25,024 nucleotides of DNA from Priapulus caudatus (GCF_000485595.1 NW_014577463.1:177216-202239); one strand, 5' to 3'; shown: positions 10,621-20,697, counted from the stretch's first letter. Notes: a model not told the origin generated them from the letters alone. Program-made: numbers and translations.

Positions 10621-11035
10621 TGCGCGAAAAACATGGCTGCCACGCCTCGCCGACGGAGATCGCCGCAACGAGCAAATTGTCACCGCAAATAAGATTGTGA
10701 ACATTCAACACGCGGGAGAATTGCGGCAATTCTCGGCGCGCCGTTGATATGGAAATGCGCCTCTTCGTATAATCGCGTCATACATAAGGGATTCTATCTG
10801 CCTGTATAACCACCTGCTTATCATCTCAAAGCGTCACCGCCTGCCCGACCCTCGGCAACTGATATCTGTTCTCGTCATATTATGTATTAAGTAACTATAT
10901 GGATCTATTACCTCGCCGCCAAGGGTTGTTATTGTTTCAATCGCGTGGTGTTTGGTTTGTTCGTTGTGTGTTTGTTTGGTTATGTTGGTTTGTGGGTTTG
11001 TGGTTTTGTGGGTTTGCTAACTTGAAAAAGTTAGA
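10621..11035. other. Unique sequence with a TTTG-rich patch
   Basis: CpG-containing unique DNA with no recognised gene, followed by a G/T-rich patch at about 10939-11012 (GTTTG and GGTTTGTGG units). Confidence 0.45.
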
Positions 11036-11055
11036 ATGTCTCGATTGCCGTAAAT

Positions 11056-11325
11056 ATTTCAGGAATACATCAAAAATGGGCGTAACTTAGAATTGATGGG
11101 ATGGTGTGATCCGGAATTAAGTCTATAATTATATTTTCAGGATAGTGTCAGAATGGGGTAACGCTAGAATTGATGTACATTTTTGTGTGATGCCGGATCC
11201 CAATTAATTAATTAATTAATTATGATTAGATTAAGTTCAAGGATAGGTCAGAATGCGGGTCTTCAGATGATTACAGTTTTAGTCGATGATACCGGACTCC
11301 AGATTAATTATTTTAATTATTTAAT
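11056..11325 (+). repeat. Three diverged tandem units of ~80-100 bp
   Basis: Three consecutive units begin at about 11060, 11138 and 11238. Each starts with a form of caggatagtgtcagaatgggg and ends with a form of gatnccggannccaattaa. Spacing is 78 and 100 bp. They are clearly related but well diverged, so this is an old tandem duplication. Confidence 0.72.
11203..11221. repeat. AATT tetranucleotide run
   Basis: About 4.5 copies of AATT/ATTA sit at the end of the second tandem unit. They also create a cluster of TAATTA homeodomain-type cores. Confidence 0.85.
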
Positions 11326-11769
11326 TAACTTAAATATTTGTAGCAGGAGAGAAGTGAGCTGCCTTGGCGGAGGTCTGTGCTCTCACGAGTGCTCTATTTT
11401 TTTGTTAATTGTATTATTGATATTGATTAGGAAAGTGAATATAATAGGTTATTCCATTATCTATTAATCTATTATTATTCACTCCTCATATTATTATTAC
11501 TAGTATTGTCATTATTACTATTACTTATTTTTTTATTTCAGTATCACCATCCTTATATGTTATTATCCCAACACGACTATAAATTTCAGGGCTGCGAATA
11601 ATTATTGTACGTGTTTTCGGTTGACGTATGTTTAGGTAAATGCTGGCAAGATACTTATTTCTGAGCGGACTGCATCATCGAACGAAGGCTGCACAATCAT
11701 GTAAAAACGGAGTCGGACAAATAATGAGCTATTCATGGAAGAAATGGCTCGCAAATTGCGTGCATTTTT
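11326..11769. other. AT-rich unique sequence
   Basis: Contains an AT-rich stretch (about 11400-11560) with repeated TATTATTA strings, but no gene was recognised. Confidence 0.45.
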
Positions 11770-11833
11770 TTTATTTCCTGTATTCTTTAGCTCCCATCTG
11801 ACATAGTCAGATGGCAGCCTTGTAGAGATCGCT

Positions 11834-11903
11834 TGATCGTCCGTCGTGCGTCCGTCCGGCCGTCATCGCCGTCCGTCCGTCGAGCGTCCGTCCGGCGTCC
11901 GTC
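11834..11903. repeat. GTCC/CGTC tetranucleotide run
   Basis: Imperfect GTCC units separated by CGTCG and GGC spacers inside repeat family R. A shorter, degraded version follows the hairpin in the second copy. Confidence 0.85.
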
Positions 11904-12190
11904 AACATTGGGCACAAATCTTTAAGCGCATCGACGTACGGTCAACCGATAATTCGGGACGTGCGGGGGTAATTTCGAAAACGTAGTTGGGATGTCGAAG
12001 CTGGGGGATCAAAAGTCAAAGGTCAAGAGGTGTAAAAAGAAGGGGGGAACATCAACTATCCTTACTTAAGGTAAGAGGAAATCAGAATTGGCGGCACAAA
12101 TCTAAGAACGGCTCGACCTATACGGCCGTGATAGTCGCGGATAGCATCATGGTAGGGAAAAGGCCATATGTCCAGAATTGGAGGTCGACC

Positions 12191-12204
12191 AGGTCAAAAG
12201 GTCA
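12191..12204 (+). promoter_or_regulatory. DR2 nuclear-receptor-like site
   Basis: Two perfect AGGTCA half-sites in direct orientation are separated by AA. A related AAAGGTCA lies near 12018. DR2 elements bind retinoid-type receptors in animals. Here the site lies in an interspersed repeat and function is unproven. Confidence 0.25.
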
Positions 12205-12304
12205 ATGGGCACTAGGGCAGGATTTTAGACATTCTCTGAGGCACATGGTCTGACGGAGCATTGAAAACTTTTTTGTTTCAGGGCGGTGACGCATAGCATT
12301 TTTA

Positions 12305-12693
12305 TGTGGCGCAATTATTGAAAGGACCATGAAATGCTACTTTTCTGCTGACATTTCGCAAGAGTAAGTGTCCAGATAACCTTTTGACCTCAAGAGGAGG
12401 GTTAAAACATGGATTTGTGACTGTCTAGTTAACGAAGTAATATGACTGCCGGGTTGCAGTAGAACCTCTATACATGCCTGATGTATGAGGCTAAACCATA
12501 TGTCCAGTGAAATTCAAAAGCGAAATTTGGTTACAGAAGGTTTATGGCTCCTTAAATCGTATAAATTTATGATGGGATTCTGTAGTGTCACGTATGTTAC
12601 TGTAAACGTATGCCACTGCCATGCTGACTGGACCAGTGCATGTGTTCGTGACTGTGGAGTTTTGCCTAATTGGGTTAGCAGGTGCAAGCTCTC
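12305..12693. other. Unique sequence, nothing recognised
   Basis: Mixed-composition DNA. Two minus-strand CATAAA strings (at about 12302 and 12540) are weak polyadenylation-like signals downstream of the candidate listed next. No canonical AATAAA was seen. Confidence 0.4.
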
Positions 12694-13094
12694 CTACTTG
12701 CGGAGCAGCCTGTAGGCCTTGCGGTAGGTAACGTGGATGATGCTACCTATTCTGTCTTGGCAGATAGTTGTTGCACTACGTATGATGGGAGCTTCCATCT
12801 TTAATCTGAAGACACTTAAACGACGCGCCATCTCGTGGCAACTTTCATAACGATCCCAACGAAACTTCTTTTGAGAAGGTTCCTGATACCATCCCTGTGC
12901 ATTCCACTGTTTCGGCGTGTATGTGAACACATTTGGGACTAACAGGGTTTACTAGAATCCCACCACTCCACCACAGAGTCACCGCAGTAGAGGTTAGATG
13001 AGCGCTGTCGCTCTGCGGCACTTGTTATTTCTATGTCTCGTGGCAATGTAGCGCGCATGCGCTGTTGTAACCTTTGCAGCTTCGTAACCGGCAT
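12694..13094 (-). pseudogene. Candidate small protein gene with a frame break
   Basis: Two minus-strand frames abut. The first starts at an ATG at 13094 (MPVTKLQRLQQRMR...) and ends at a TAG at 12939-12941. The second is open from 12948 to a TAG stop just beyond 12697 and contains FTYTPKQWNAQGWYQ and MARRLSVFRLKMEAP, ending in YRKAYRLLRK. They overlap only in 12942-12948, beside CCC and AAA runs on the minus strand. One base gained or lost there would give a single frame of about 133 codons. Residue composition is balanced, with tryptophans and basic helices, and codons are not repeat-like. Neither half matches a family I recognise. A longer third-frame ORF (12994-13260) overlaps the region, so chance remains plausible. 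Confidence 0.28.
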
Positions 13095-13264
13095 GCGTGT
13101 GTTCGTGCACCATGCACATCGGTCGCTGGCGTGACCCTGCCCCTTTGAGCGCCTGGAATCGGCCGAACAAAATATCTTGGCTGTCAACGGCGATCAGCGA
13201 CGCGAGCGCCATCCCATGTACAAAAGCACGGGGTGGATTGTGGCGGGATGCTGCGACCAAAGTG

Positions 13265-13690
13265 AACTTTTTATATCGGATTTTATACGTGTGTATATAT
13301 ACGATTTATTTTATAATTATATATGTTCTTATATGGTTTGCATATAATGCGTAATAATAATCGTAAAAAAACTGTTAATACTTACATTTTTTTATGGAAG
13401 GTTGCTGGCGGTGTTATGAATTCATACGCATTCATGCCAAAGTTACTGGCGAATTGATTCGATCGCATCAAAGGTAAGCACGCCAGAGATTTCAGAGTGA
13501 TTGATAGAATGCGTGTGCAGAATTGTCAATTTGCGTTGCGTCAGGAAATGCCATGACGGCGTCAAGCCTTGGCATGTAATCCGCAACGGTAGAACTGCTG
13601 GAAATGTTACCGGCTTTTAACTGTATAGGAGAAACTCTTTGTTGAACGAACAGAGAAAATGCCGCGGGTTTCATGAGGGGTATGGCGTAT
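13265..13690. other. AT-rich patch and unique sequence
   Basis: An AT-rich stretch at 13265-13395 with repeated TATATA and TTATAT strings precedes unrecognised unique DNA that runs into the minisatellite. Confidence 0.5.
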
Positions 13691-14003
13691 GGAGTATGGA
13701 GTATGGAGTATGGAGTATGGAGTATGGAGTATGGAGTATGGAGTATGGAGTATGGAGTATGGAGTATGGAGTATGGAGTATGGAGTATGGAGTATAGAGT
13801 ATGAAGTATGGAGTATGAAGCATGGAGTATGGAGTATGGAGTATGGAGTATAAAGTATGGAGCATGGAGTATGGAGTATGGAGTATGGAGTATGGAGTAT
13901 GGAGTATGGAGTATGGAGTATGGAGTATAGAGCATGGAGCATGGAGTATGGAGTATGGAGTATGGAGTATGGAGTATGGAGTATGGAGTATGGAGTATGG
14001 AGC
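13691..14003 (+). repeat. 7-bp minisatellite (GGAGTAT)n
   Basis: About 45 head-to-tail copies of GGAGTAT with scattered variants (AGAGTAT, GAAGTAT, GGAGCAT, AAAGTAT). Because 7 is not a multiple of 3, every frame reads the same heptapeptide. It is HTPYSIL repeated on the minus strand in all three frames and a GVWSMEY-type heptad on the plus strand. These long frames are therefore repeat artefacts. A degraded inverted version lies at 24090-24430. Confidence 0.96.
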
Positions 14004-14205
14004 ATGGAGGGAGTCTCGCAAACAGACATCGTCTATATATATATATAGGCTGTCACGAGCGGCGATTTCTACCCAGTAAGAGATATAATATATATAATGT
14101 AATATATGGAGGGAGTCTCGCAAACAGACATCGTCTATATATATAGGCTGTCACGAGCGGCAATTTCTACCCAGTAAGTTATATAATATATATAATGTAA
14201 TATAT
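14004..14205 (+). repeat. Two-copy 102-bp tandem duplication
   Basis: The segment starting atggagggagtctcgcaaac at 14004 is repeated at 14106. The second copy has a TA run four bases shorter and minor changes (gcggcgatt to gcggcaatt, gagatat to gttatat). The first unit grows directly out of the 7-bp array, whose last unit shares its ATGGAG start. Confidence 0.95.
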
Positions 14206-14292
14206 ATTGCAATGTATATTATATAATATTGCAATGTAAGAATATCGATGAGTGAACTTTCTTGTCTCGTCGGCGTTCCGGCCCCGTCAGTA

Positions 14293-14317
14293 NNNNNNNN
14301 NNNNNNNNNNNNNNNNN
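14293..14317. other. Assembly gap of 25 N
   Basis: Exactly 25 undetermined bases. A small fixed size suggests a placeholder rather than a measured distance, so the two sides need not be adjacent. Confidence 0.98.
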
Positions 14318-16190
14318 ATCTCATTGCACACTACATAAACCACTAATAGCCAAACGTGTAGAAATCAAACGCGGTCTGTCACCTTTCATCAGATCGGCCT
14401 TCGCCGCGCTGCAGATTGACACGCACAACCACGGTGTTCGCCGAGAAGCGAGGCGCTCTTTTTGGAAGATCCGACACATGGACGTACACGGCACAGATTC
14501 GTAGGTAAAATATTGGCTATAATATGATTTAGCATGCAAATTGCGGAACCCTGCTATAGTAAGTTCTAATAGAGAGCTACTGTTACTGTTGCTCATAGTC
14601 ATAGAGTCTATGTCCCCCAAGGTAATCTGCCAGAACGTACCCTGGTAAAATAAATTTCTAGCCTGATTATGGTTAGGGTCTATCGACGTCTGGAATTCGT
14701 GCCCCGAGCATGCGACACTCTGTTTTCGTGAATCGCGCTATTTTGTCCGACGCAGATGTTGCGGCCAAATGGAGCGCTGTTCAAGTTGCACTGCCGCAGC
14801 GCGAGCCGGGCATGTTAGTGCCCTGAGTAGGTGCGTAGGTTAAAGCGTCCGAGCAAGCGCACATTGTGAAGGGGAGTGAGTGAAAATGGATGCTCTTCGA
14901 CGGGAGTCTCCCGCCCTCAGACCCATTAGTCAGAAAGATATCTCTTAGAATCATGAGAACGCCGTCCTGTACACGTAAACTGGCTAGTTACGCTTTAGAT
15001 TTTTGAACTTATTTTAATGCCCTTGCCTAGCGGCGTGTGCGGGAGCGTCGCCCTAGCGTTGCATTCTACGGTCAGCCCCTAAACGGCTGTGTGACACGCC
15101 CACTCTGCTAACAACAGCGGTCATACATCAGAGCATGTGGCGTTGTGGTAAGTGTGGTTATACAGCCCGATAGACTAGTTAGAAGGTAATAAGGCTCAGG
15201 CGTATCACTCACGTAATAGTACGCAAACGCGAGCGTATAGATAATAGAACCGAGTCGCGTTCTTACAACATACGTTCAGTGTTAGGGTTAGGAGGCCTGG
15301 GGTTAAGGATAGGGTTACGGGTTGAGAGCACGCTGAGGTAAAGCCGCTCCAAGCCCCACGACGCTACCGACTGAGCATTATTATTAGCACTTTTTTGCTA
15401 AATACAAACAATGAACCAGCGCAATGGCGCAAACAACTGCTCGGCGATCGAATTGAGTGCGTGCATGGATAAAACAGCCGTGTGGTCCGATGCCTCGGAA
15501 CGAGATATCCGCTGACGTCCTTCAGGGTTAGGGTAGGGAGTAAGGCGTAAAGGCGACTCCAATGAGGACGCCGTCTCAATTCGGCGCTAGCCCTCAGTCA
15601 CGGCGCGAGTGATAGGCGGTCCGCGCCATAATTCAGGTTTAGCTCAGTACTTCTAGTACCGAAAGGGTAGCCGTCTTCGCGGTTTAGCCCTCTAGTAACT
15701 ATAGCCGTGCCGCGTTACACCATTCAACTGCCGCGTCGGCTCCATACAACGAGCCCATTGAGTGGATGCGCGGCGACCTGAACGAATAGCACTTGGAAGC
15801 AACCCTGGTAAAAATACAGTCTGCAATTGTTAAATGACACAGGACATGTGGGACTTGTGTTGCGTGCACACTGCGGATGGCGGTGGGTAGGCGGTGTGGA
15901 TCAAGCAGCCGGCCCGTGGGCCCTGCTGAGAATTTATAACCCGCTCCTATAAAAACGTCCTGTGGTAGGGCAATTAATGTGCGTTTGCTTATCAAGCGCT
16001 GAAACGGATAATGCCAGTTGGAATATTGTGCATATATGAGTACTGTATCTACGTACGATCTAGCCGCCACTCGTGTCTACTAAAATTTTAACGGCGACAC
16101 TGCTACAGCTATCATTGCACACGCAAAAGCATGGCGCGTGATGAGCAACCATATGCGGTACTGTTCTTGCTAAACGAACATTCTCGATTT
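14318..16190. other. Unique sequence with scattered TTAGGG strings
   Basis: About 1.9 kb without a recognisable gene. TTAGGG-type strings occur at 14670-14675, 15282-15293 (TTAGGG then TTAGGA), about 15304-15315 (degenerate) and 15528-15533. The 123-codon minus-strand frame at 15699-16070 has no recognisable motif. Confidence 0.4.
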
Positions 16191-16230
16191 TGCCAGAATT
16201 TCACAACGGCCCATTTCTCAGCGGCGCCTG

Positions 16231-16542
16231 CACGCAGCGCCAGTCACAGCGAGGAACATATGCTATTGTCCGCACGGTGGGAGGTGGTGCGGCAGCGAAG
16301 CTTGTTGGTTTGCTGGAACAAAAACACTTGTTTGTTGTGGAAGTAACAAATTTTAAAAGCGAACAAAAAACAAGACTTGCGTAATATTAGGTTTTCGTGT
16401 ATGAAAGATGAAGCAAATAACCTATTATATCAATTTGGTTAACTTGAACAACGAACAATGTTTTTTCCACAAACCAACACATACCCGCCAAGCCACCGCC
16501 TACCGTGCGGAAATACATAGTTCCCCGCTGACTGCAGCGCTG
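16231..16542. repeat. Imperfect ~300-bp palindrome centred near 16390
   Basis: The left arm (16231-16350) and right arm (16431-16542) are inverted copies. Paired anchors are CAGCGC 16235-16240 with GCGCTG 16537-16542, CCGCACGGT 16270-16278 with ACCGTGCGG 16502-16510, and GTTGGTTT 16304-16311 with AAACCAAC 16471-16478. Nearer the centre, taatattaggtt faces aacctattatat. The arms differ by many indels. This is either an inverted-repeat element or a long-read turn-around artefact. Confidence 0.78.
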
Positions 16543-16755
16543 GTAGTGACCTGTCCACCGATCCAGTGATTATAACCAACTGCGACCCGTCATCGAACCG
16601 CCGCGGGTGTGATCACCAGAACGACTTTCCGAACTACAAGCGCGCTTCGGAGTTGTATCAAGAAATCCGCGACTAAGGCTCGCGATTTTTTGTTTCTAAA
16701 CTTGAACACAAGCATAACTTGGAAAAGTGATGGAAAGGAATCAGAGATATCAATT

Positions 16756-16812
16756 GCTAACTATACAGAGTTATCTTTATTAACATACATTGTATTATCC
16801 ACAAACCAACCA
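16756..16812 (+). repeat. Third relative of the palindrome arm
   Basis: The segment from atatcaatt to tccacaaaccaac resembles the right palindrome arm at about 16427-16478 in direct orientation. The arm sequence therefore recurs locally. Confidence 0.45.
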
Positions 16813-18859
16813 ATAGAATACAGTGCAAAAACAAACAGTAAACGAGGGCCTAAACAAGTACATACATCGCCAGCAAATACACTGTAAACGCCGTGACGAC
16901 GAGCGCGCACCGCAATTCCAACTAGGGACCTTCAGCAACTACAGCGAGGAGGTATTCAACATCTCGCCCCCCCGAAGTCACGCACAGGCACCGAGTAACC
17001 GATGTAACGCGATCATCAAAGGTTACCTTGGCTCGCAACCGATGATTCGACTTTACGAAATTACAAACCCGCGATTGACAACACTACTGGTATGACTATT
17101 GTGCACTATACGAATTTGCCGGTTAGGATTAGGGAGTAGAAAAAAGCGATTAGGTGTACTTCCTTAGACCTCGTGTATGGAGTTAACAGCGAGGCCTAGG
17201 TCCGGCGATATTAGGATAAGATAGTTACCGCAGGGTACATTCCAAAACCGTATACCGGAACCGTACTCGACGGTACGAATTCCCCGGCGAGTACCCTGGG
17301 CGCGTAAGCATAGGACCCTCTCAGGCGTTACTCGTTGACCGCGGTGTAGTGTCTACTACTTAACTAAGCGCAAATACATATACCGATCCGCTGTCATAGG
17401 GTCTAACTGTCCTCCCCCGCAGGAGTACTCAGAGCCCCGGAAAAACGTAAGCGCGCAAGTGGCTTTGCAAGTTACTCCATTCGAGTATGGCTCCTTCTCC
17501 ACCCTCACCCGGAATTATGGGGTTAGCGGAGTATGGGCCGCTAGGACGTACAGGTGACTCAACCTGTGTCCTCACCCCAGACTCGCCTCTACGCCCTCTC
17601 CGGAGTAGGCGAGGCTACGGTTCCGGCATACTGAATAGTCACAGCATCACCGTTGCTAACACCCCTATCGCTAGGCGCCTACCGTTCGACGAGGTACCAC
17701 AAACGGACCCGGTTCATCAACCCGTACCACACCTCAGGGTACGCTTCCGGCAACGCTAAACATCCGTGTTCACCCTCCACCGGCCACCTACACGGGGACA
17801 ATGAGACACTCTCTAGCAATACTGTCATAGACTCCGAGATACTGAACGTTATACCTATACGGCTATAGTACATAAACATGTATTTTTAAATAACAAACTT
17901 GTTATTGGCTTTAATAACTGGTGTCCTGTATTGAATACTATTACTAATGCTTATGTGTGCGCTTGTTCAACAGCAAATTGAGCAAAGAAATCTTCGAAAT
18001 AAACCATGTGCCTAACGAATTCAAGGCCGCGTATTGCCCGGTCGAACTAACCAACCAGGAATTCGCCCTCTCCTCATATTGCTGAAGCTTGGACCCCAGT
18101 CCGCTCAACCGGATCTTCAAGGTGACCCATGGTCAGCCCCTACAAGCGAGGCCGACTGCAGTTACTTCAAGAGAAGGCGGGTATCTTGGGTGGGTAATCG
18201 AATGCAATACTCTGAAAGAATATTCTCCGACATCCCTCTTCGCATGATTAGCAAGGATGTCAAAACCAACAATTCTAGGGGTTGCTTTTACAATTTCATA
18301 GTGACAGAACATGCTCGCGCGTTGTGCAGAGTCGCATGTGTCACAGACAGACCCTCTTTTCTGCCGACCATCCACCATCAAATAGTCATCACCGAAGACG
18401 GCTACAGACCGTCTTCTCTGCCCTGCATATCCCATCACAACGTCTAAGCTATTAACAGGATACTACACGGATTCTGACAAGAAACTGGTTAGGGTTCCGC
18501 CCCCTCCCCCCACAACACCACCATCACTGTGCTGATTACTACATCCTTTGGCACACCATTCCCAACAACTTAACTGGATTGTTATGCACAAAACTCGCAT
18601 TTGCTGTGAAACATGCTTCACTATAGAAGCTAGTCGCAAAGTCTCTGTTGTACTGATCTCAATCGTAGCGCCTTGGCCGCAGCACTCACGCAAACAATGA
18701 TAACCCAGTATCACGTGAAGCACATGCCGCACGCCCCCTCTCTACGGGTTATTACATGTACTCCGACACACTTGTACATCAAACCTCCGCCCTCCAACCC
18801 CGAAAAAACTAAGTAAGATCCCCCATGTAATAATACTGCTGGAATATAGTAACTAAATC
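16813..18859. other. Unique sequence, no gene recognised
   Basis: About 2 kb. Isolated TTAGGATTAGGG (about 17123-17134) and TTAGGG (18488-18493) strings occur. Open frames at 17487-17759, 18034-18447 and 18711-19064 (minus) carry no recognisable motif. If this side of the gap is raw long-read sequence, true frames could be broken beyond recognition. Confidence 0.4.
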
Positions 18860-19230
18860 TGTGATTGGATTTCCATTTTATAGCATGCATCTGACCATAG
18901 TCAGATGCAGCTTGAGAATCGCATGAGAGCGTGCGTCTCGGCCACCGTTCGCCGTCCGTCGTCAGCCCGTGTGCAGAGCGCTCCAGATCATCCTGTTCGG
19001 GCACAACACTCTTAACCGGCGGGGCGCTCAACATCACGCGGCTACGTGTACACCCCTTCTGCACCCCATACGGTCAGAATATTGGGACGTGGGGGGGGGT
19101 ATGCCCGAAAGACGAGTTGCGCGAATAATGCCGTTGCTAGCGAAGACCCTCTGGCGGGCCTCAAACGTCCCCAACCACCGGCTCACAGAGCGAAAGGCTG
19201 TACAACAGAAGAAGGGGGAACATTCTATCC
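18860..19230 (+). repeat. Interspersed repeat, family R copy 2
   Basis: Collinear with 11770-12060 (see copy 1). Landmarks are the hairpin at 18887-18908 (GCATCTGAC, CATA, GTCAGATGC), gcagctt, gccgtccgtcgtc, gggcacaa, ttgggacgtg with a G run at about 19090-19099, gaaagacgagttg and agaagggggaacat (about 19208). It is more C/G-rich than copy 1 and strongly diverged by indels. Confidence 0.7.
18887..18908. repeat. Hairpin shared by both family R copies
   Basis: Nine-base arms GCATCTGAC and GTCAGATGC flank a CATA loop. An extra T-A pair extends the stem to 10 bp. In copy 1 the corresponding arms are CCATCTGAC and GTCAGATGG, so the outermost G-C pair has become C-G with pairing kept. Confidence 0.8.
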
Positions 19231-19450
19231 TGCGCACCACACGTTCACCCCTCCTCCACAGCCCGTGCAGCACGTCTACACCCCTCCCCACACAAACACG
19301 TTGTCACCCTCCTCCACACCTCACGTATACAATGGGCTTCCCACACACAGGCGCACGTGTTATCACCCCATCCCCCACAACACACGTTTACCACCACCTC
19401 CCCCCACACGGGCCGTTGCACCGCCCCTCCCCCACCCGGCGCGCAACGTT
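19231..19450. repeat. C-rich degenerate tandem repeat
   Basis: About six loosely repeated units of 25-35 bp built on cacgt(t)taca...ccctcccca. Proline/threonine/histidine frames here come from the repeat. Confidence 0.65.
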
Positions 19451-19913
19451 CCTGCAGCCGTAGCCCCGCCGCAACGCACAGCGTGTCACACCGTGCCACC
19501 TACCCAACAATCCACATACTCGCGCGCACATCGTAATTTGCGCAACGCGACACCTCCTATACTACCCCGCTCAAGCGCGCCACGGCTCCGCCACCCCGGC
19601 GCACACACACACAGTCCTCATTTACCCGCTGCAAGACCCCGAACTGTGGCATCCCTACAAATAATCCGAAAGCCCTCATATTGCTCTGGACCGTGAAAAA
19701 GAACTTGATAGTTATCCCGCGCGTCAGGCGCACGAATTCCAATTAATTACCGTGGGGCATACGCTCATCGGTGGTGTGATTCCGCCAGCCGAGCACTGTC
19801 GGGTGACGCGCGCGCGGAAATTCTCGTACACCCTTCGCCCGAGCAAATGGGCCCGTCGCCAAGATCAAAGGTTGGCGTGAGAAGCATTCCGAGTGGCGAC
19901 AAAACGCCATGCG
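19451..19913. other. CpG-rich unique sequence
   Basis: GC-rich DNA without a recognised gene. A minor CA run lies at about 19603-19616. Confidence 0.4.
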
Positions 19914-20212
19914 CGCCATCGTGTATGCTGCTCGCTCGCTTGCCCTCTGCTTGTTCGCTGGCTGCGTTTTTTGTTGCTCGTTGCCTGCTGCTGCTCGCCT
20001 GCTGCGTGCCTCGCTCTAGCTGCTGCTGATGTATACTACTACTACTACTACTGCTGCTTGCTGCTCGCTGCTCCGCTGCTTGCTGCGCTGCTGCTGCTCG
20101 CTCCTGCTGGCTGCTGCGCTCTGCTGCTCTACTGGCTGCTGCTGTTACTTAATATCCTACTGCTGCTGCTACTGCTGGTGGTGGTGGTGCTGCTGCTGCT
20201 GTTCCTGTTTGG
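19914..20212. repeat. CTG/GCT-rich triplet region
   Basis: Impure CTG and GCTG units with a pure ACT run (about 20032-20051) and a GGT run (about 20175-20188). Leucine/alanine/cysteine frames are repeat translations. Confidence 0.88.
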
Positions 20213-20514
20213 AATCGTTTGCATGGAAGTGATGTGACAAGTTCGGCTGGTTGCGTGCGTATACGTGCGCCCGACTCCGCCACTGACAGTACCTGTAGAA
20301 CTGGTCGCGTTATCAGTGCGGTGTGCTTGCCCCCCACACCCCATACCCGACACCCGCCTCTGCCATCGCTCACGCCCGAGGGAAGTACGCGCATCAACTT
20401 TGGTCACTGATTATCCCGTTCTGTAGAAAACACAAGGGGTTCTGAACGTTTGACTTGAGATATCCGCGCGAGTGTTTTCTAACAGATTGGTAAGGGAGAT
20501 CGCGTGGTCGCGTG

Positions 20515-20518
<4 letters not shown>
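20213..20518. other. Unique sequence, nothing recognised
   Basis: Short unique stretch between the CTG region and the GA array. It shows no similarity to the sequence left of the GA tract at 8415. Confidence 0.5.

Positions 20519-20601
<83 letters not shown>
20519..20601. repeat. Pure (AG)n microsatellite, 83 nt
   Basis: 41 uninterrupted AG dinucleotides plus one base. It forms the left edge of block 2 copy B and can adopt triplex structures. Confidence 0.98.
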
Positions 20602-20604
<3 letters not shown>

Positions 20605-20674
20605 ACGTTGTAACTATGGCAACAAATGTTACAGAGACAAGGTTAAATGGATGCTAGTGGACAGCACTAATTGT

Positions 20675-20697
20675 TATATACTAACTGTTAGTATATA
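20675..20697. repeat. 23-bp palindrome
   Basis: Arms TATATACTAAC and GTTAGTATATA flank a single T. In copy A the corresponding stretch is disrupted by base losses. Confidence 0.85.

Larger units (their letters stand above)
11770..12300 (+). repeat. Interspersed repeat, family R copy 1
   Basis: Collinear with about 18860-19230. Shared landmarks in order are an atttcc...tttta flank, the hairpin CCATCTGAC-ATA-GTCAGATGG (11794-11814), gcagcctt, a GTCC-rich run, a gggcacaa motif, ggacgtg followed by a G run, gaaaacgtagttg and aaggggggaacat (about 12043). It also contains several AGGTCA half-sites. No coding frame is evident. Confidence 0.75.

Noticed and set aside
9690-10692. Open frames of more than 300 codons on both strands
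   Set aside because: They are translations of the TG/CA microsatellite (threonine-histidine or cysteine-valine runs) and exist on both strands at once. There is no domain, start context or splice structure.
13492-14123. Overlapping ~150-codon frames with HTPYSIL repeats
   Set aside because: Produced by the stop-free 7-bp unit in all frames. Not evidence of a repeat protein.
15699-16070. 123-codon minus-strand frame
   Set aside because: No recognisable domain and no splice or promoter context. Length is within chance for this composition.
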